Of a DNA stretch of 64,000 nucleotides, positions 30,731 through 42,993 are shown one piece after another. The position numbers were made by a program, and so were the translations under genes. This DNA comes from Billgrantia sulfidoxydans. Lineage in GTDB: Bacteria > Pseudomonadota > Gammaproteobacteria > Pseudomonadales > Halomonadaceae. The DNA lies in assembly GCF_017868775.1 (NCBI RefSeq), contig NZ_CP053381.1, positions 1,426,001 through 1,490,000 of the forward strand. The letters run 5' to 3'. The notes under the pieces are model-generated. The model was not told the DNA's origin. It saw nothing but the letters and a program-made list of their open reading frames with translations, and did no database searches. Position 1 is the stretch's first letter. Each line of letters begins with the position of its first letter.

Positions 30731-33700
30731 ATGCAATACGAGACGATCGAAGTTGGCCGGCAGGAAATACTCAAGCAGCTGCGCGAACGCCTGGACAGCC
30801 GACTCGAGAAAGCGCGGGCCGAAGAGGTGGAGGCCTTCGCCCGCCATTTCTATGCCACGGTGCCGCTGGAGGACCTGGCCGACCGCCGGCTGGACGACCT
30901 CTATGGTGCCACCCTGTCGGTATGGCACTTCATCCAGCACTTCGATCACGCCTCGCCCAAGGTGCGCGTCTTCAATCCCGACTTCGAGGAGCATGGCTGG
31001 CAGTCCTCGCATACGTTCGTCGCGGTGCTGCACGAGGACATGCCGTTCCTGGTCGACTCGGTACGCATCGAGCTGAACCGGCGCGGCCTGACCGTGCATG
31101 CGATCCACAATGCCGTGCTGGCGGTGGAGCGCAACCGCGGACACGACCTTCTGCAGGTCGGTTCGCCGCGCGACGTCAACGCGCCCGCCAATCGCGAGTC
31201 GCTGATCGCCATCGAGATCGACCGCCACTCCAATCCCGAGGTGCTGGCCGACATCGAGCAGTCGCTGCAGGAAGTATTGCGCGACGTGCGTATCGCCGTG
31301 GGCGACTACGAGGCGATGAGCGAGCGCGCCCGCGAGGCCGTCGCCGAACTCAAGGCCGGCCGCCCCGAGCAGATCGAGCCGGGCGACCACGAGGAGGCGA
31401 TCGCTTTCCTCGAGTGGCTGGTGCGCGACAACTTCACCTTCCTCGGCTACGACGCCTACACCATCGAGACCGATGCCGAGGGCGACCGCCTGGTCAAGGC
31501 CGAAGGGAGCGAGCTCGGTGTGTTCCGCCTGGACCTGCCGCGCTACCAGGAGCGCATCCGTACGGAGCTGGGCATCGAGGGCAACCGCTTCGTGCTGGTG
31601 CCCCAGCTGCTCTCGTTCGCCAAGAGTTCGCATCATGCCCGGGTCCACCGGCCCACCTACCCGGACTACATCTCGATCGATCGCTACGACGAGCAGGGGC
31701 GGGTCATCGGCGAGCACCGCTTCCTCGGCCTGTTCACCTCCAGTGTGTACAACGAGTCGCCGCGCAACATTCCGCTGCTGCGCCACAAGCTCAAGGCGGT
31801 GATGGAGATCGCCGGCTTCAATCCCAAGGGGCACAACGGCAAGCAACTGCTGCAGATCCTCGAGGTCTACCCGCGCGACGACCTGTTCCAGATCGATACC
31901 CAGGAACTGGCGCGCACGGCGCTGGGGATCCTCGACATCCGCGAGCGCCGGCGGGTGCGGCTGTTCATCCGCACCGACCGTTCCGGGCGCTTCCACTCCT
32001 GCCTGGTGTTCGTGCCGCGTGACGTGTTCTCCACCGACCTGCGCGTGCGCATCCAGAACCTGCTGTGCGAGGAGCTCGACGCCACCTTCGGCGACTTCAA
32101 CACCTACCTCTCCGAATCGATCCTCGCCCGTATCCAGTTCATCCTGCGCTTCCGCGGCGACACCCCCCGCGAGGTCAATCTCAAGCGCCTGGAGGCCAAG
32201 GTCGCCCAACTGGCCCGCAGCTGGCGCGACGAGCTGCACGAGGCGCTGGTGGAAGGCTTCGGCGAGGAGCAGGCCAACCGCCTGATGGATCGCTTCCGCG
32301 ACGCCTTCCCGGCCAGCTACCGTGACGACTTCGGCTCGCGCACCGCCGTCTTCGACCTGCAGCACCTGGCCGACCTCGACGCCGGCGAGCCGCTGGCGCT
32401 GACCCTCTATCGCCTGGTGGAGGAGGAGGGCAGCGGCGTCAACCTCAAGCTGTTCCAGCGCAATCGCCCGATCCCGCTCTCCGACGTGCTGCCGGTGATG
32501 GAGAACCTGGGGTTACGGGTAATCGGCGAGCGCCCCTATGAGTTCGTCACCCCCGACATGCGCTACTGGCTGCACGACTTCGACCTCGAGCACCACACCG
32601 CCACCGAGGTCAGCCTGCAGCAGATGCGCGAGCCGTTCATCGAGGCGTTCAAGCGCATCTGGGCCGGCGAGGCCGAGAACGATGCCTTCAACCGCCTGGT
32701 GATCGCCGCCAACCTGGACTGGCGCGAGGTGGCCATGCTGCGTGGCTACGCCCGTTATCTGAAGCAGATCCGCTTCGGCATGTCGCAGGACTACATCGCC
32801 ACCACGCTGACCAGCTATCCGGAGATCACCCATGAGCTGGTGACCCTGTTCAAGCTGCGCTTCGACCCCGAGCGGCGCCCCGAGGAGGGCGAGGTACAGG
32901 CTTGCATCGAACGCCTCAATCGTCACCTCGACGGCGTCGCCAGCCTCAACGACGACCAGCTGCTGCGTCGCTTCATGGAGCTGATCCGCGCCACCCTGCG
33001 TACCAACTACTACCAGCGCACCGCCGACGGCAGGTTCAAGGACTACATCGCCTACAAGCTCGATCCCAAGCGGGTCACCGGCATGCCCAAGCCGCGACCG
33101 GCATACGAGATCTTCGTCTGCTCGCCGCGGGTCGAGGGCGTTCACCTGCGCGGCGGCAAGGTCGCCCGAGGGGGGCTGCGCTGGTCGGACCGCCAGGAGG
33201 ACTTCCGTACCGAGGTGCTGGGTCTGGTCAAGGCGCAGCAGGTCAAGAACGCCGTGATCGTGCCGGTGGGTGCCAAGGGCGGCTTCGTCTGCAAGCGCCT
33301 GCCCGAGGGCGGCGACCGCGATGCCATCCAGCAGGAGGGCATCGCCTGCTACAAGACCTTCATTCGCGCGCTGCTCGACGTGACCGACAACCTGGTCGGC
33401 GGCGAGGTGGTGCCGCCCCGGGACGTGGTGCGTCACGACGACGACGACGCCTACCTGGTGGTGGCGGCCGACAAGGGCACCGCAACCTTCTCCGACATCG
33501 CCAACGAGATCTCTGCCGAGTACGGCCACTGGCTGGGTGACGCCTTCGCCTCCGGCGGCGCCAACGGCTACGACCACAAGAAGATGGGCATCACCGCGCG
33601 CGGGGCCTGGGAGTCGGTGAAGCGCCACTTCCGCAACCTCGGCCTGAACACCCAGCAGGAAGAGTTCACCGTGCTCGGCATCGGCGACATGGCCGGCGAC

Positions 33701-35569
33701 GTGTTCGGCAACGGCATGCTGCTCTCCGACAAGATCCGCCTGCTGGGCGCCTTCAACCACTTGCATATCTTCGTCGACCCGCATCCCGACGCCGCCGCCA
33801 CCTTCGTCGAGCGCCAGCGGCTGTTCCAGCTGCCGCGCTCGAGCTGGGAGGACTTCGACGCCGCGCTGATCTCCGAGGGCGGCGGGGTGTTCAAGCGCAG
33901 CGCCAAGTCGATCCCGATCTCACCGCAGATGCAGGAGGTGTTCGGCATCGAGGAGGAGCGCCTGTCGCCCAACGACCTGATTCGCGCCATGCTCAAGTCC
34001 CGCTTCGACCTGCTGTGGAACGGCGGCATCGGTACCTACGTCAAGGGCAGCCTGGAAACCGACGCCATGGTCGGTGACAAGGCCAACGATGCGCTGCGCA
34101 TCAACGGCAGCGAACTCAACTGCCGGGTGGTCGGCGAGGGCGGCAACCTGGGCCTGACCCAGCGCGGCCGCATGGAGGCCGCCGCCAAGGGCGTGCTGGT
34201 CAACACCGACTTCATCGACAATGCCGGCGGGGTCAACTGCTCCGACCACGAGGTCAACATCAAGATCCTCATCGACGAGGTGGTCAAGCGTGGCGACATG
34301 ACCGAGAAGCAGCGCAACCAGCTGCTGGCCGACATGACCGAGGAGGTGGCCGAACTGGTCATTCTCGACAACTACCGCCAGACCCAGGCGCTGGACCTCT
34401 CTCAGATCCTGTCGCGCTACGGCATCGGACCCTACCGGCGCTTCATCGGCGAACTGGAGGCCGCCGGCCAGCTCGACCGTGAACTCGAGTTCCTGCCCTC
34501 CGACGAGGAGATGCAGGAGCGGGTCAATGCCGACCAGGGCATGACCCACCCGGAACTCTCGGTGCTGATCTCCTACGCCAAGAGCGTGCTCAAGGGAGAC
34601 GTGCTGGCCTCCGACGTGCCCGACGATCCCTATATCCAGCAGTACGTGGAGCGTATCTTCCCGCGCGTGCTGGTCGAGCGCTTCCGGGACGAGATGTACG
34701 CTCACCGCCTCAAGCGCGAGATCGTCACCACGCAGGTGGCCAATGACCTGGTCGATCACATGGGTATCGTCTTCGTGCGCCGCCTGATCGATTCCACCGG
34801 GGCCAGTCCCGCCGATATCGCCCGCGCCTACATCATCGCCCGCGACAGCTTCCAGCTCTCCGACCTGTGGGAGCGGATCGAGGCGCTGGACAACCAGGTG
34901 CCGAGCCAGGTGCAGTACGCCATGATGCTCGACCTGATGCGGCTGATCCGGCGCACCACCCGCTGGTTCCTGCGCCAACGCCTGGGGCTCTCCACCCGCG
35001 ACGCCATCGAGTACTTCGCGCCGCGGGTCGCCCAGCTGCAGGAGGGCATCGGCGAGCTGCTGCGCGGCGAGGAGCGCCGCCGCTGGGAGCAGAAGCGCGG
35101 CGAGCTGCTCGATGCCGGCGTGCCCGAGGAGCTGGCCGCCACGGTGGCGGCCTCGGGCAGCCTCTACGGCGCGCTCGGCATCATCCAGGCCGCTCGCCAG
35201 ACCGACGAGAAGCCGCAGCGTGTCGCCGAGGTCTTCTTCGAGATCGGCGACCGACTCGAGCTGCCGTGGATGATCCAGCAGGTCAGCAACCTCGATGTCC
35301 GCGACAGCTGGCAGGCCCAGGCCCGCGAGACCTTCCGCGACGACATCGATCGCCAGCAGCTGGCCCTCACCGCCAGCGTGCTCAAGTCCGAGGACGGCCG
35401 CGAGCCCGACGAGCGCGTCGATCACTGGCTGGCTTTGCACGCTTCGCTGCACGAGCGCTGGTGCCGCCTGATTGCCGAAGTGCGCAGCGGCAGCCAGGCG
35501 AGCTTCCCGCTGTTCGCGGTGGCAGTGCGTGAGCTGGTCGACCTGGCCGAGAGCAACGGCGAGGCCTGA
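30731..35569 (+). CDS. gdhB: NAD-specific glutamate dehydrogenase, 180-kDa class
   Basis: A 1612-residue glutamate dehydrogenase of the large GDH-180 class, which deaminates glutamate to 2-oxoglutarate with NAD+. The N-terminal two-thirds holds ACT-like regulatory segments and a helical region. The catalytic core begins near residue 780 with RGGLRWSDRQEDFRTEVLG and the substrate/catalytic Lys motif GAKGGFVCK; a Rossmann NAD domain (VVGEGGNLGLTQRGR) follows. A long C-terminal helical domain closes the protein. GAGGTGAGGG precedes the ATG, and a GGGCCG/CGGCCC stem-loop at 30,697-30,711 lies in the leader. It is a single-gene unit with its own terminator. Confidence 0.96.
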   Translation: MQYETIEVGRQEILKQLRERLDSRLEKARAEEVEAFARHFYATVPLEDLADRRLDDLYGATLSVWHFIQHFDHASPKVRVFNPDFEEHGWQSSHTFVAVLHEDMPFLVDSVRIELNRRGLTVHAIHNAVLAVERNRGHDLLQVGSPRDVNAPANRESLIAIEIDRHSNPEVLADIEQSLQEVLRDVRIAVGDYEAMSERAREAVAELKAGRPEQIEPGDHEEAIAFLEWLVRDNFTFLGYDAYTIETDAEGDRLVKAEGSELGVFRLDLPRYQERIRTELGIEGNRFVLVPQLLSFAKSSHHARVHRPTYPDYISIDRYDEQGRVIGEHRFLGLFTSSVYNESPRNIPLLRHKLKAVMEIAGFNPKGHNGKQLLQILEVYPRDDLFQIDTQELARTALGILDIRERRRVRLFIRTDRSGRFHSCLVFVPRDVFSTDLRVRIQNLLCEELDATFGDFNTYLSESILARIQFILRFRGDTPREVNLKRLEAKVAQLARSWRDELHEALVEGFGEEQANRLMDRFRDAFPASYRDDFGSRTAVFDLQHLADLDAGEPLALTLYRLVEEEGSGVNLKLFQRNRPIPLSDVLPVMENLGLRVIGERPYEFVTPDMRYWLHDFDLEHHTATEVSLQQMREPFIEAFKRIWAGEAENDAFNRLVIAANLDWREVAMLRGYARYLKQIRFGMSQDYIATTLTSYPEITHELVTLFKLRFDPERRPEEGEVQACIERLNRHLDGVASLNDDQLLRRFMELIRATLRTNYYQRTADGRFKDYIAYKLDPKRVTGMPKPRPAYEIFVCSPRVEGVHLRGGKVARGGLRWSDRQEDFRTEVLGLVKAQQVKNAVIVPVGAKGGFVCKRLPEGGDRDAIQQEGIACYKTFIRALLDVTDNLVGGEVVPPRDVVRHDDDDAYLVVAADKGTATFSDIANEISAEYGHWLGDAFASGGANGYDHKKMGITARGAWESVKRHFRNLGLNTQQEEFTVLGIGDMAGDVFGNGMLLSDKIRLLGAFNHLHIFVDPHPDAAATFVERQRLFQLPRSSWEDFDAALISEGGGVFKRSAKSIPISPQMQEVFGIEEERLSPNDLIRAMLKSRFDLLWNGGIGTYVKGSLETDAMVGDKANDALRINGSELNCRVVGEGGNLGLTQRGRMEAAAKGVLVNTDFIDNAGGVNCSDHEVNIKILIDEVVKRGDMTEKQRNQLLADMTEEVAELVILDNYRQTQALDLSQILSRYGIGPYRRFIGELEAAGQLDRELEFLPSDEEMQERVNADQGMTHPELSVLISYAKSVLKGDVLASDVPDDPYIQQYVERIFPRVLVERFRDEMYAHRLKREIVTTQVANDLVDHMGIVFVRRLIDSTGASPADIARAYIIARDSFQLSDLWERIEALDNQVPSQVQYAMMLDLMRLIRRTTRWFLRQRLGLSTRDAIEYFAPRVAQLQEGIGELLRGEERRRWEQKRGELLDAGVPEELAATVAASGSLYGALGIIQAARQTDEKPQRVAEVFFEIGDRLELPWMIQQVSNLDVRDSWQAQARETFRDDIDRQQLALTASVLKSEDGREPDERVDHWLALHASLHERWCRLIAEVRSGSQASFPLFAVAVRELVDLAESNGEA

Positions 35570-35593
35570 AGGCGCGAAACAGCCTGAGCGATA

Positions 35594-35622
35594 GACGAAC
35601 CCCGCCGATGGCGGGGTTCGTC
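35594..35622 (+). terminator. Intrinsic terminator of the glutamate dehydrogenase gene
   Basis: A 13-bp perfect stem (GACGAACCCCGCC and complement, loop GAT) starts 25 bases after the stop codon. The T run is interrupted (TCGTCTT). Confidence 0.8.
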
Positions 35623-35641
35623 GTCTTGGGCCTGCGGCGCT

Positions 35642-35649
35642 GCTATAAT
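35642..35649 (+). promoter_or_regulatory. Extended -10 promoter of pyrD
   Basis: TGC-TATAAT, a consensus extended -10, lies 38 bases upstream of the pyrD start and just after the preceding terminator. No convincing -35 is seen. Confidence 0.6.
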
Positions 35650-35686
35650 CCGCCCGCCTCGCCACTGCCAACTGCCAGGAGCTGCC

Positions 35687-36727
35687 ATGTACGCGCTTGC
35701 CCGTTCGATCCTGTTTCGCCTCGATGCCGAAACCGCCCACGGCCATGCGCTCTCGGCTCTCGACCTGGCTCATCGCCTCAGGCTGGCAGGTGTGCTGAGT
35801 GGGGCTCGCGTCGACGACCCGGTGGAGCTGATGGGGCTGCGCTTTCCCAATCGGGTTGGGCTGGCGGCGGGGCTCGACAAGAACGCCGATCACCTCGATG
35901 CGCTGGGAGCGCTCGGCTTCGGTTTCGTCGAGGTCGGCACGGTGACGCCCAGGCCGCAGGAGGGCAATCCCCGGCCACGCCTGTTTCGCCTGCCCGAGGC
36001 TGGCGCCATCATCAACCGCATGGGCTTCAACAACGCCGGGGTCGACCATTTGATCGAGCGAGTGAAGGCGGCGCACTTCGACGGCGTGATCGGCATCAAC
36101 ATCGGCAAGAACCTCACCACACCGGTGGAGCGAGCCGTGGACGACTACCTGACCTGCCTGGAGAAGGTCCACGCCCACGCCGACTACGTGACGGTCAACA
36201 TCTCCTCGCCTAACACCCCGGGGCTGCGCAACCTGCAGTTCGGCGAGCACCTCGATGCCCTGTTGGGTGCCCTGCGCGAAGCGGCCGACCGCCTGGACCA
36301 GGCCGCCGGCCGCCGGGTGCCGCTGGCGGTCAAGATCGCTCCGGACATGAGCGCCGAAGAGGTGGGCCTGGTGGCGGCGAGCATCGCCGGCAGCGGCATC
36401 GACGCGGTGATTGCGACCAATACCACGGTGTCGCGTGAGGCGGTGACCGGACTTGCCCATGCCGACGAGCAGGGCGGGCTCTCGGGGCGGCCGGTGTTCG
36501 AGCCCTCCAACCGGGTGATCCGCGAACTGCGCCGCCACCTGCCCGAGTTACCGATCATCGGCGTGGGCGGCATCGACAGCGGCGAGGCGGCGGTGGCCAA
36601 GCTCGACGCCGGTGCCGACCTGGTCCAGCTCTATTCGGGCTTCATCTATCGCGGGCCGGCACTCGTCGGCGAGTGTGCTCGGGCGCTCAGGGCATATGGC
36701 AAGGGGGCGGCAGGCGAAAGCCGGTAA
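35687..36727 (+). CDS. pyrD: Dihydroorotate dehydrogenase (quinone), class 2
   Basis: A 346-residue FMN enzyme of pyrimidine synthesis that oxidises dihydroorotate with quinone at the inner membrane. The amphipathic N-terminal helices ([11 protein letters not shown]) that bind the membrane mark class 2. FMN and substrate motifs include [19 protein letters not shown], the catalytic-serine motif [11 protein letters not shown], and IGVGGI. Followed by a hairpin shared with convergent rmf; the pyrD-rmf-rlmL neighbourhood is conserved in gammaproteobacteria. Confidence 0.96.
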   Translation: MYALARSILFRLDAETAHGHALSALDLAHRLRLAGVLSGARVDDPVELMGLRFPNRVGLAAGLDKNADHLDALGALGFGFVEVGTVTPRPQEGNPRPRLFRLPEAGAIINRMGFNNAGVDHLIERVKAAHFDGVIGINIGKNLTTPVERAVDDYLTCLEKVHAHADYVTVNISSPNTPGLRNLQFGEHLDALLGALREAADRLDQAAGRRVPLAVKIAPDMSAEEVGLVAASIAGSGIDAVIATNTTVSREAVTGLAHADEQGGLSGRPVFEPSNRVIRELRRHLPELPIIGVGGIDSGEAAVAKLDAGADLVQLYSGFIYRGPALVGECARALRAYGKGAAGESR

Positions 36728-36732
36728 CAAGA

Positions 36733-36755
36733 AAGCCCGCGCAAGGCACGGGCTT
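36733..36755. terminator. Hairpin between pyrD and rmf
   Basis: AAGCCCG and CGGGCTT form a 7-bp stem with a 9-base loop, six bases after the pyrD stop. A T-rich stretch follows. It may end both convergent genes. Confidence 0.6.
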
Positions 36756-36813
36756 AGCTCTTTCCTCGCCACCCTGGCGGTGACAAGGGGACGATCGGTT
36801 GGTGAGAAAGTCG

Positions 36814-37020
36814 TTACATTACCATCGGGTTCTTGTGAATCCCGGAGACGCCGGTCATGCCGGCCCACTGGTCTCCTCGGCCTTCACGCCAACCACTCAT
36901 CCAATATTCACGTATGTTGACATCCTGACTGGGACAGTCGTCGCGGGAGCGCCCGGAAATGCCGGCCTTGTAGCCATGAAGATAGGCGCGTTGGAAGCGA
37001 TCACGTTTCTGTCTTTTCAT
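36814..37020 (-). CDS. rmf: Ribosome modulation factor
   Basis: A 68-residue basic protein that dimerises 70S ribosomes into inactive 100S particles in stationary phase. The N-terminus MKRQKRDRFQRAYLHGYKAG and the later YWMSGWREGRGDQW match E. coli RMF (55 residues); the extra residues form a C-terminal tail. The start at 37020 has AGAGG upstream. The length and sequence suggest a functional protein. It is divergent from rlmL, with about 280 bp between them that hold no other gene. Confidence 0.93.
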   Translation of the reverse strand: MKRQKRDRFQRAYLHGYKAGISGRSRDDCPSQDVNIREYWMSGWREGRGDQWAGMTGVSGIHKNPMVM

Positions 37021-37299
37021 CGGATGACCTCTTGTCAAGGTACCAATTTGGAGCGCGCGACATGCACGCTCCGGCGTTCCACCGTTCGCCTCGCCGTTAT
37101 TCATTCCCTTGACGACGGCAGAGCGAGGTCATGCGAGCCCAAAACGGGTTCGCCAAGTGAACGCATGCGTCTTTACAGTAGCTACCATGACTACTCTTAG
37201 CCCATCATGGGGGCCATTGTCGACCTATGTTTCGTCATAAGATCGAGACAAATTTGTAACGAAAGGAATATGCCCGGCCGAAGGGGGCGGGAACGCTTC

Positions 37300-39497
<2,198 letters not shown>

Positions 39498-39501
<4 letters not shown>

Positions 39502-39860
39502 CCCGGCTGACCCTTTACACCACCCTGGGCTGCCATCTGTGCGAGCGCCTCGAGACCCTGCTGGCCGTGCTGCATCGCGGTGAGTATCGCCTGGAGCGGG
39601 TCGAGATCAGCGACGACACGGCGCTGATGGCGCGCTACGCAGTGCGCATTCCGGTGCTGGCGGATGCCGCGGGCGATGAACTCGACATGGGCTTCGAGCC
39701 GCCCAGGCTGGCGGCCTGGCTGGAGGCGCGGGGCCGGCTCGACAGCAGCGCCTGGCGGCGGCTGCAGGCGGGCGGGCTCGAGCTCGAGCCGGAGCCGTCA
39801 CCGGCGCGGGAGCGTGAGCCCTTGGCCCGGCGCCCCGCGGGACGGCGCTATCTCGGCTAG
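39498..39860 (+). CDS. Glutaredoxin-like thioredoxin-fold protein
   Basis: A 120-residue thioredoxin-fold protein of the DUF836/glutaredoxin-family type. The redox motif is GCHLCE (Cys13, Cys16), followed by a typical RIPVL cis-proline loop (about residue 52). The C-terminal 40 residues are Arg/Glu/Pro-rich and probably disordered. The ATGA overlap with rlmL indicates translational coupling; similar small proteins follow rlmL in other gammaproteobacteria. The partner is unknown. Confidence 0.78.
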
Positions 39861-39968
39861 CGTCTACGTTGACCCAACGTAGGCCAGGAGAGGCCGTCGC
39901 CGTGGTGGGGGCTCGCCGTTTTAACAACAATCATCAGGCATGGATCGTGAACGCACAGGGGGTGGAAA

Positions 39969-42968
39969 ATGAGGGCACCGCAACGAAGGCGGTGGCAGTA
40001 CACCGCCCTGGGCTGTACGCTGCTGCTGGCGCTTGCGGACACGGTGTCGGGGGCGGCGGAGCCGGTCGGGATACAGCTGAGCGACGAAGAGCGCCGCTTC
40101 CTGGAAGCGAACGAGCCGATCGTCTTCGTTAGCCAGAGCCGCTACCCTCCCTTCGAATTCCTCGACGACAACGGCGAGCGACACGGCATGATGGTCGAGC
40201 TGGCCCAGTGGATCGCCACCGAGGCCGGCTTTCACGCGCAACTGACCGATACCGTCTTTCAGCAGGCCCAGGAACGAGTGCTGAGCGGAGAAGCCGACGT
40301 CCTGACGAGTTTCTTCTACAGCGAGGCGCGCGACCGTCGGTTCGATTTCACCCAGACCGTCTTCGAGGTGCCCGCCGCCATCTTCGTCGCCGTCGAGAGG
40401 CCCGACATCGCTCGGATAGAGGATCTCGACGGCAAGCGTGTCGCCACGCAGCGCGGCGACTATGCCATGGAGTACCTGGCCTCGCGGGACATCGAGGTCG
40501 AGCTGATCCAGACCGATGATTTTGCCGGTGCCGCGCGAGCCGTGATGGAAGGCGCTGCCGATGCCATGGTGGGCGACGAGCAAATCGTTCGCTACTACCT
40601 CTACAGCAGCGGGTTGCACGAAGCCATGAAGCGGGTCGGCGAGCCGCTCTACGTCGGGCTCAACGCCATGGCGGTGGCCGAAGGCAACGTGCTGCTTCAA
40701 TCGATTCTGGACAAGGGCATCGACCATGCCCGCACCAGCGGGACGCTCGACCGGCTGCACGAGAAGTGGGTCGGCGCCGAGCTGCCCGGCCGACGCGTCG
40801 AATGGCGCGACTACTGGCTCTACGGGGCAGGGCTGGCGCTGGTGGTCGCCCTGGTCGTGGCCTGGAATGTCAGGCTGCGCCAGCTGGTCCGGCGCAAGAC
40901 CGCAGATCTCGAGCTGGCAGCCAGCGTGTTCCGACATGCTCGGGAGGGCATCGTCATTACCGATGCCAAGGGCGACATCCTCGAGGTCAACGAGGCCTTT
41001 ACCCGTATCACCGGTTACCGCCGGGACGAGGTGCTGGGCAGGAATCCTCGCATGCTCCAATCGGGCCTGCAGGAGGAGGGGTTCTATCGGGCGCTATGGC
41101 AGGAGCTGCTGGAGAAGGGAGCCTGGGAGGGCGAGCTGTGGAACCGGCGCAAGAGTGGCGAGACCTACCCCGAGCTGCTCACCATCTCGAAGGTCTGCGA
41201 CCGCCAGGGCCAGGTGTCGCATTTTCTCGCCGTGTTCACCGACATCAGCCGTCAGAAGGAGTACGAGCGCCAGCTACAGAACATGGCCTTCTTCGACAGC
41301 CTGACCGAACTGCCCAACCGGATCTTGCTGGCCGACAGGCTGCGTCAGGCGATGCTGGCGGCCCGGCGCAGCGGCTGCAAGGTGTCGTTGGCCTACCTCG
41401 ACCTGGATGGCTTCAAGGAGATCAACGACCGCCTGGGCCATGGCGTTGGCGACCGGGTGCTGGTGACGATAGCCGAGCGCCTGACCTCGGCCCTGCGAGA
41501 AGCCGATACGGTCGCCCGCCTGGGCGGCGACGAGTTCATCATCGTGCTGCCCGAGCAGAGCGATGTGAGCAACGTGAGCAGCCTCATCGTACGCCTGCTG
41601 CGCCGAATCGCGGAGCCGATCGAGATCGAGGGAACCTGCCTCTACGTCTCTGGCAGCATCGGCGTGGTGCATTTCTCCCCCGAGGACGAGATCGAGCCCG
41701 AGCAGCTCATCCGCCAGGCGGACCAGGCCATGTACCAGGCCAAGCAGGCGGGAAAGAATCGCTTTTACGTATTCGATGCCGAGCACGACCGCGCGGTGCG
41801 CGGGCACCATGAGAGCGTCGAGCGCATGCGCGACGCCCTGGCCAATGGCGAGTTCGTGCTCTACTACCAACCCAAGGTCAACATGTCCACCGGCGAGGTC
41901 GTCGGCGTCGAGGCGCTGGTCCGCTGGCAACATCCCGAGCGAGGCCTCCTGGCGCCTGCCGCCTTCCTGCCGACGATCCAACAGCATCCGCTGGCCATCG
42001 ACCTGGGCGAGTGGGTGCTGGCCCAGGCGTTGAGCCAGTTCGAGGCCTGGGCCAACGCCGGCATCCGGCTGCCGGTCAGCGTCAACATCGACGCCATTCA
42101 CCTGCAGCAGGCCGACTTCGTCGAGCGCCTGCGCGCCGAGATCGAGCGCCACCCGAGCGTGGCGCCGGGCGATCTTGAGCTGGAGGTGCTCGAAACGAAT
42201 GCGCTTGAGGATATCGCCCATGTGGCGAGCGTGATGAAGGCATGCCGGGCGTTTGGCGTCGAGTTCGCGCTGGACGATTTCGGCACCGGGTACTCCTCGC
42301 TGACGTACCTGCGCCATTTCCCTGCCACCATGCTCAAGATCGACCGCAGCTTCGTGCGCGACATGCTCGATGACCCCGAGGATCTGACGATTCTCGAAGG
42401 CGTGCTCGGGCTCGCCGTCGCGTTTCGTCGCGACATCATTGCGGAAGGCGTGGAGACGCTGCTGCATGGGCGCATGCTGCTGGCGATGGGCTATCAACTG
42501 GGGCAAGGCTACGCCATCGCCCGGCCCATGCCGGCGAAGGCGGTGCCGGCCTGGCTCGAATCATGGCGCCCCGACCCGACCTGGCGCCATCGCCAGCGCG
42601 CCCAGCCGGAAGAGCTGCAGGCGATTTATGCCATGGTCGACCACCGCGCCTGCGCTGCCGGCCTGCTGCACTACCTGAAAGGCGAGCGCGCGGAGCCGCC
42701 GGCGGCGAGCTGTCGCAAGAGCCGGCTGGAGCAATGGCTGTCGGCCCTCGACGAATTGTCGGTCAAGGGGGGGGAGCACACGGCGCGAATCGCCGCGCTC
42801 TGTGCCGTCTACGACCGCCTGGCCGAGGAGGCGCTGACGCTGAAGGGCCATAGGGACGACGAGGAAGTCAAGCGGCACGCACGCCAGATGGAGGGGGTGA
42901 GCGAGGAGCTGCTGGGCCTGTTGCAGTACTGGATCGACGCCAGCGAAGCCGTGCGCGACGATCTGTAG
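39969..42968 (+). CDS. Periplasmic-sensing PAS-GGDEF-EAL cyclic-di-GMP protein
   Basis: A 999-residue membrane protein that may make or break c-di-GMP. Domain order: signal peptide (1-30); type-3 periplasmic solute-binding domain (about 35-265); one membrane span (about 282-300); PAS (about 314-430); GGDEF with intact GGDEF at 519-523 and the inhibitory site RxxD at 510-513; EAL with EAL at 648-650 and DDFGTG at 769-774; then a 130-residue C-terminal domain. Both enzyme motifs look intact, so the net activity cannot be read. The binding domain resembles amino-acid receptors, suggesting a small periplasmic ligand. GGGTGGA precedes the ATG. Confidence 0.92.
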   Translation: MRAPQRRRWQYTALGCTLLLALADTVSGAAEPVGIQLSDEERRFLEANEPIVFVSQSRYPPFEFLDDNGERHGMMVELAQWIATEAGFHAQLTDTVFQQAQERVLSGEADVLTSFFYSEARDRRFDFTQTVFEVPAAIFVAVERPDIARIEDLDGKRVATQRGDYAMEYLASRDIEVELIQTDDFAGAARAVMEGAADAMVGDEQIVRYYLYSSGLHEAMKRVGEPLYVGLNAMAVAEGNVLLQSILDKGIDHARTSGTLDRLHEKWVGAELPGRRVEWRDYWLYGAGLALVVALVVAWNVRLRQLVRRKTADLELAASVFRHAREGIVITDAKGDILEVNEAFTRITGYRRDEVLGRNPRMLQSGLQEEGFYRALWQELLEKGAWEGELWNRRKSGETYPELLTISKVCDRQGQVSHFLAVFTDISRQKEYERQLQNMAFFDSLTELPNRILLADRLRQAMLAARRSGCKVSLAYLDLDGFKEINDRLGHGVGDRVLVTIAERLTSALREADTVARLGGDEFIIVLPEQSDVSNVSSLIVRLLRRIAEPIEIEGTCLYVSGSIGVVHFSPEDEIEPEQLIRQADQAMYQAKQAGKNRFYVFDAEHDRAVRGHHESVERMRDALANGEFVLYYQPKVNMSTGEVVGVEALVRWQHPERGLLAPAAFLPTIQQHPLAIDLGEWVLAQALSQFEAWANAGIRLPVSVNIDAIHLQQADFVERLRAEIERHPSVAPGDLELEVLETNALEDIAHVASVMKACRAFGVEFALDDFGTGYSSLTYLRHFPATMLKIDRSFVRDMLDDPEDLTILEGVLGLAVAFRRDIIAEGVETLLHGRMLLAMGYQLGQGYAIARPMPAKAVPAWLESWRPDPTWRHRQRAQPEELQAIYAMVDHRACAAGLLHYLKGERAEPPAASCRKSRLEQWLSALDELSVKGGEHTARIAALCAVYDRLAEEALTLKGHRDDEEVKRHARQMEGVSEELLGLLQYWIDASEAVRDDL

Positions 42969-42993
42969 CGTACCAAGCCCCGGCGCGTGCCGC

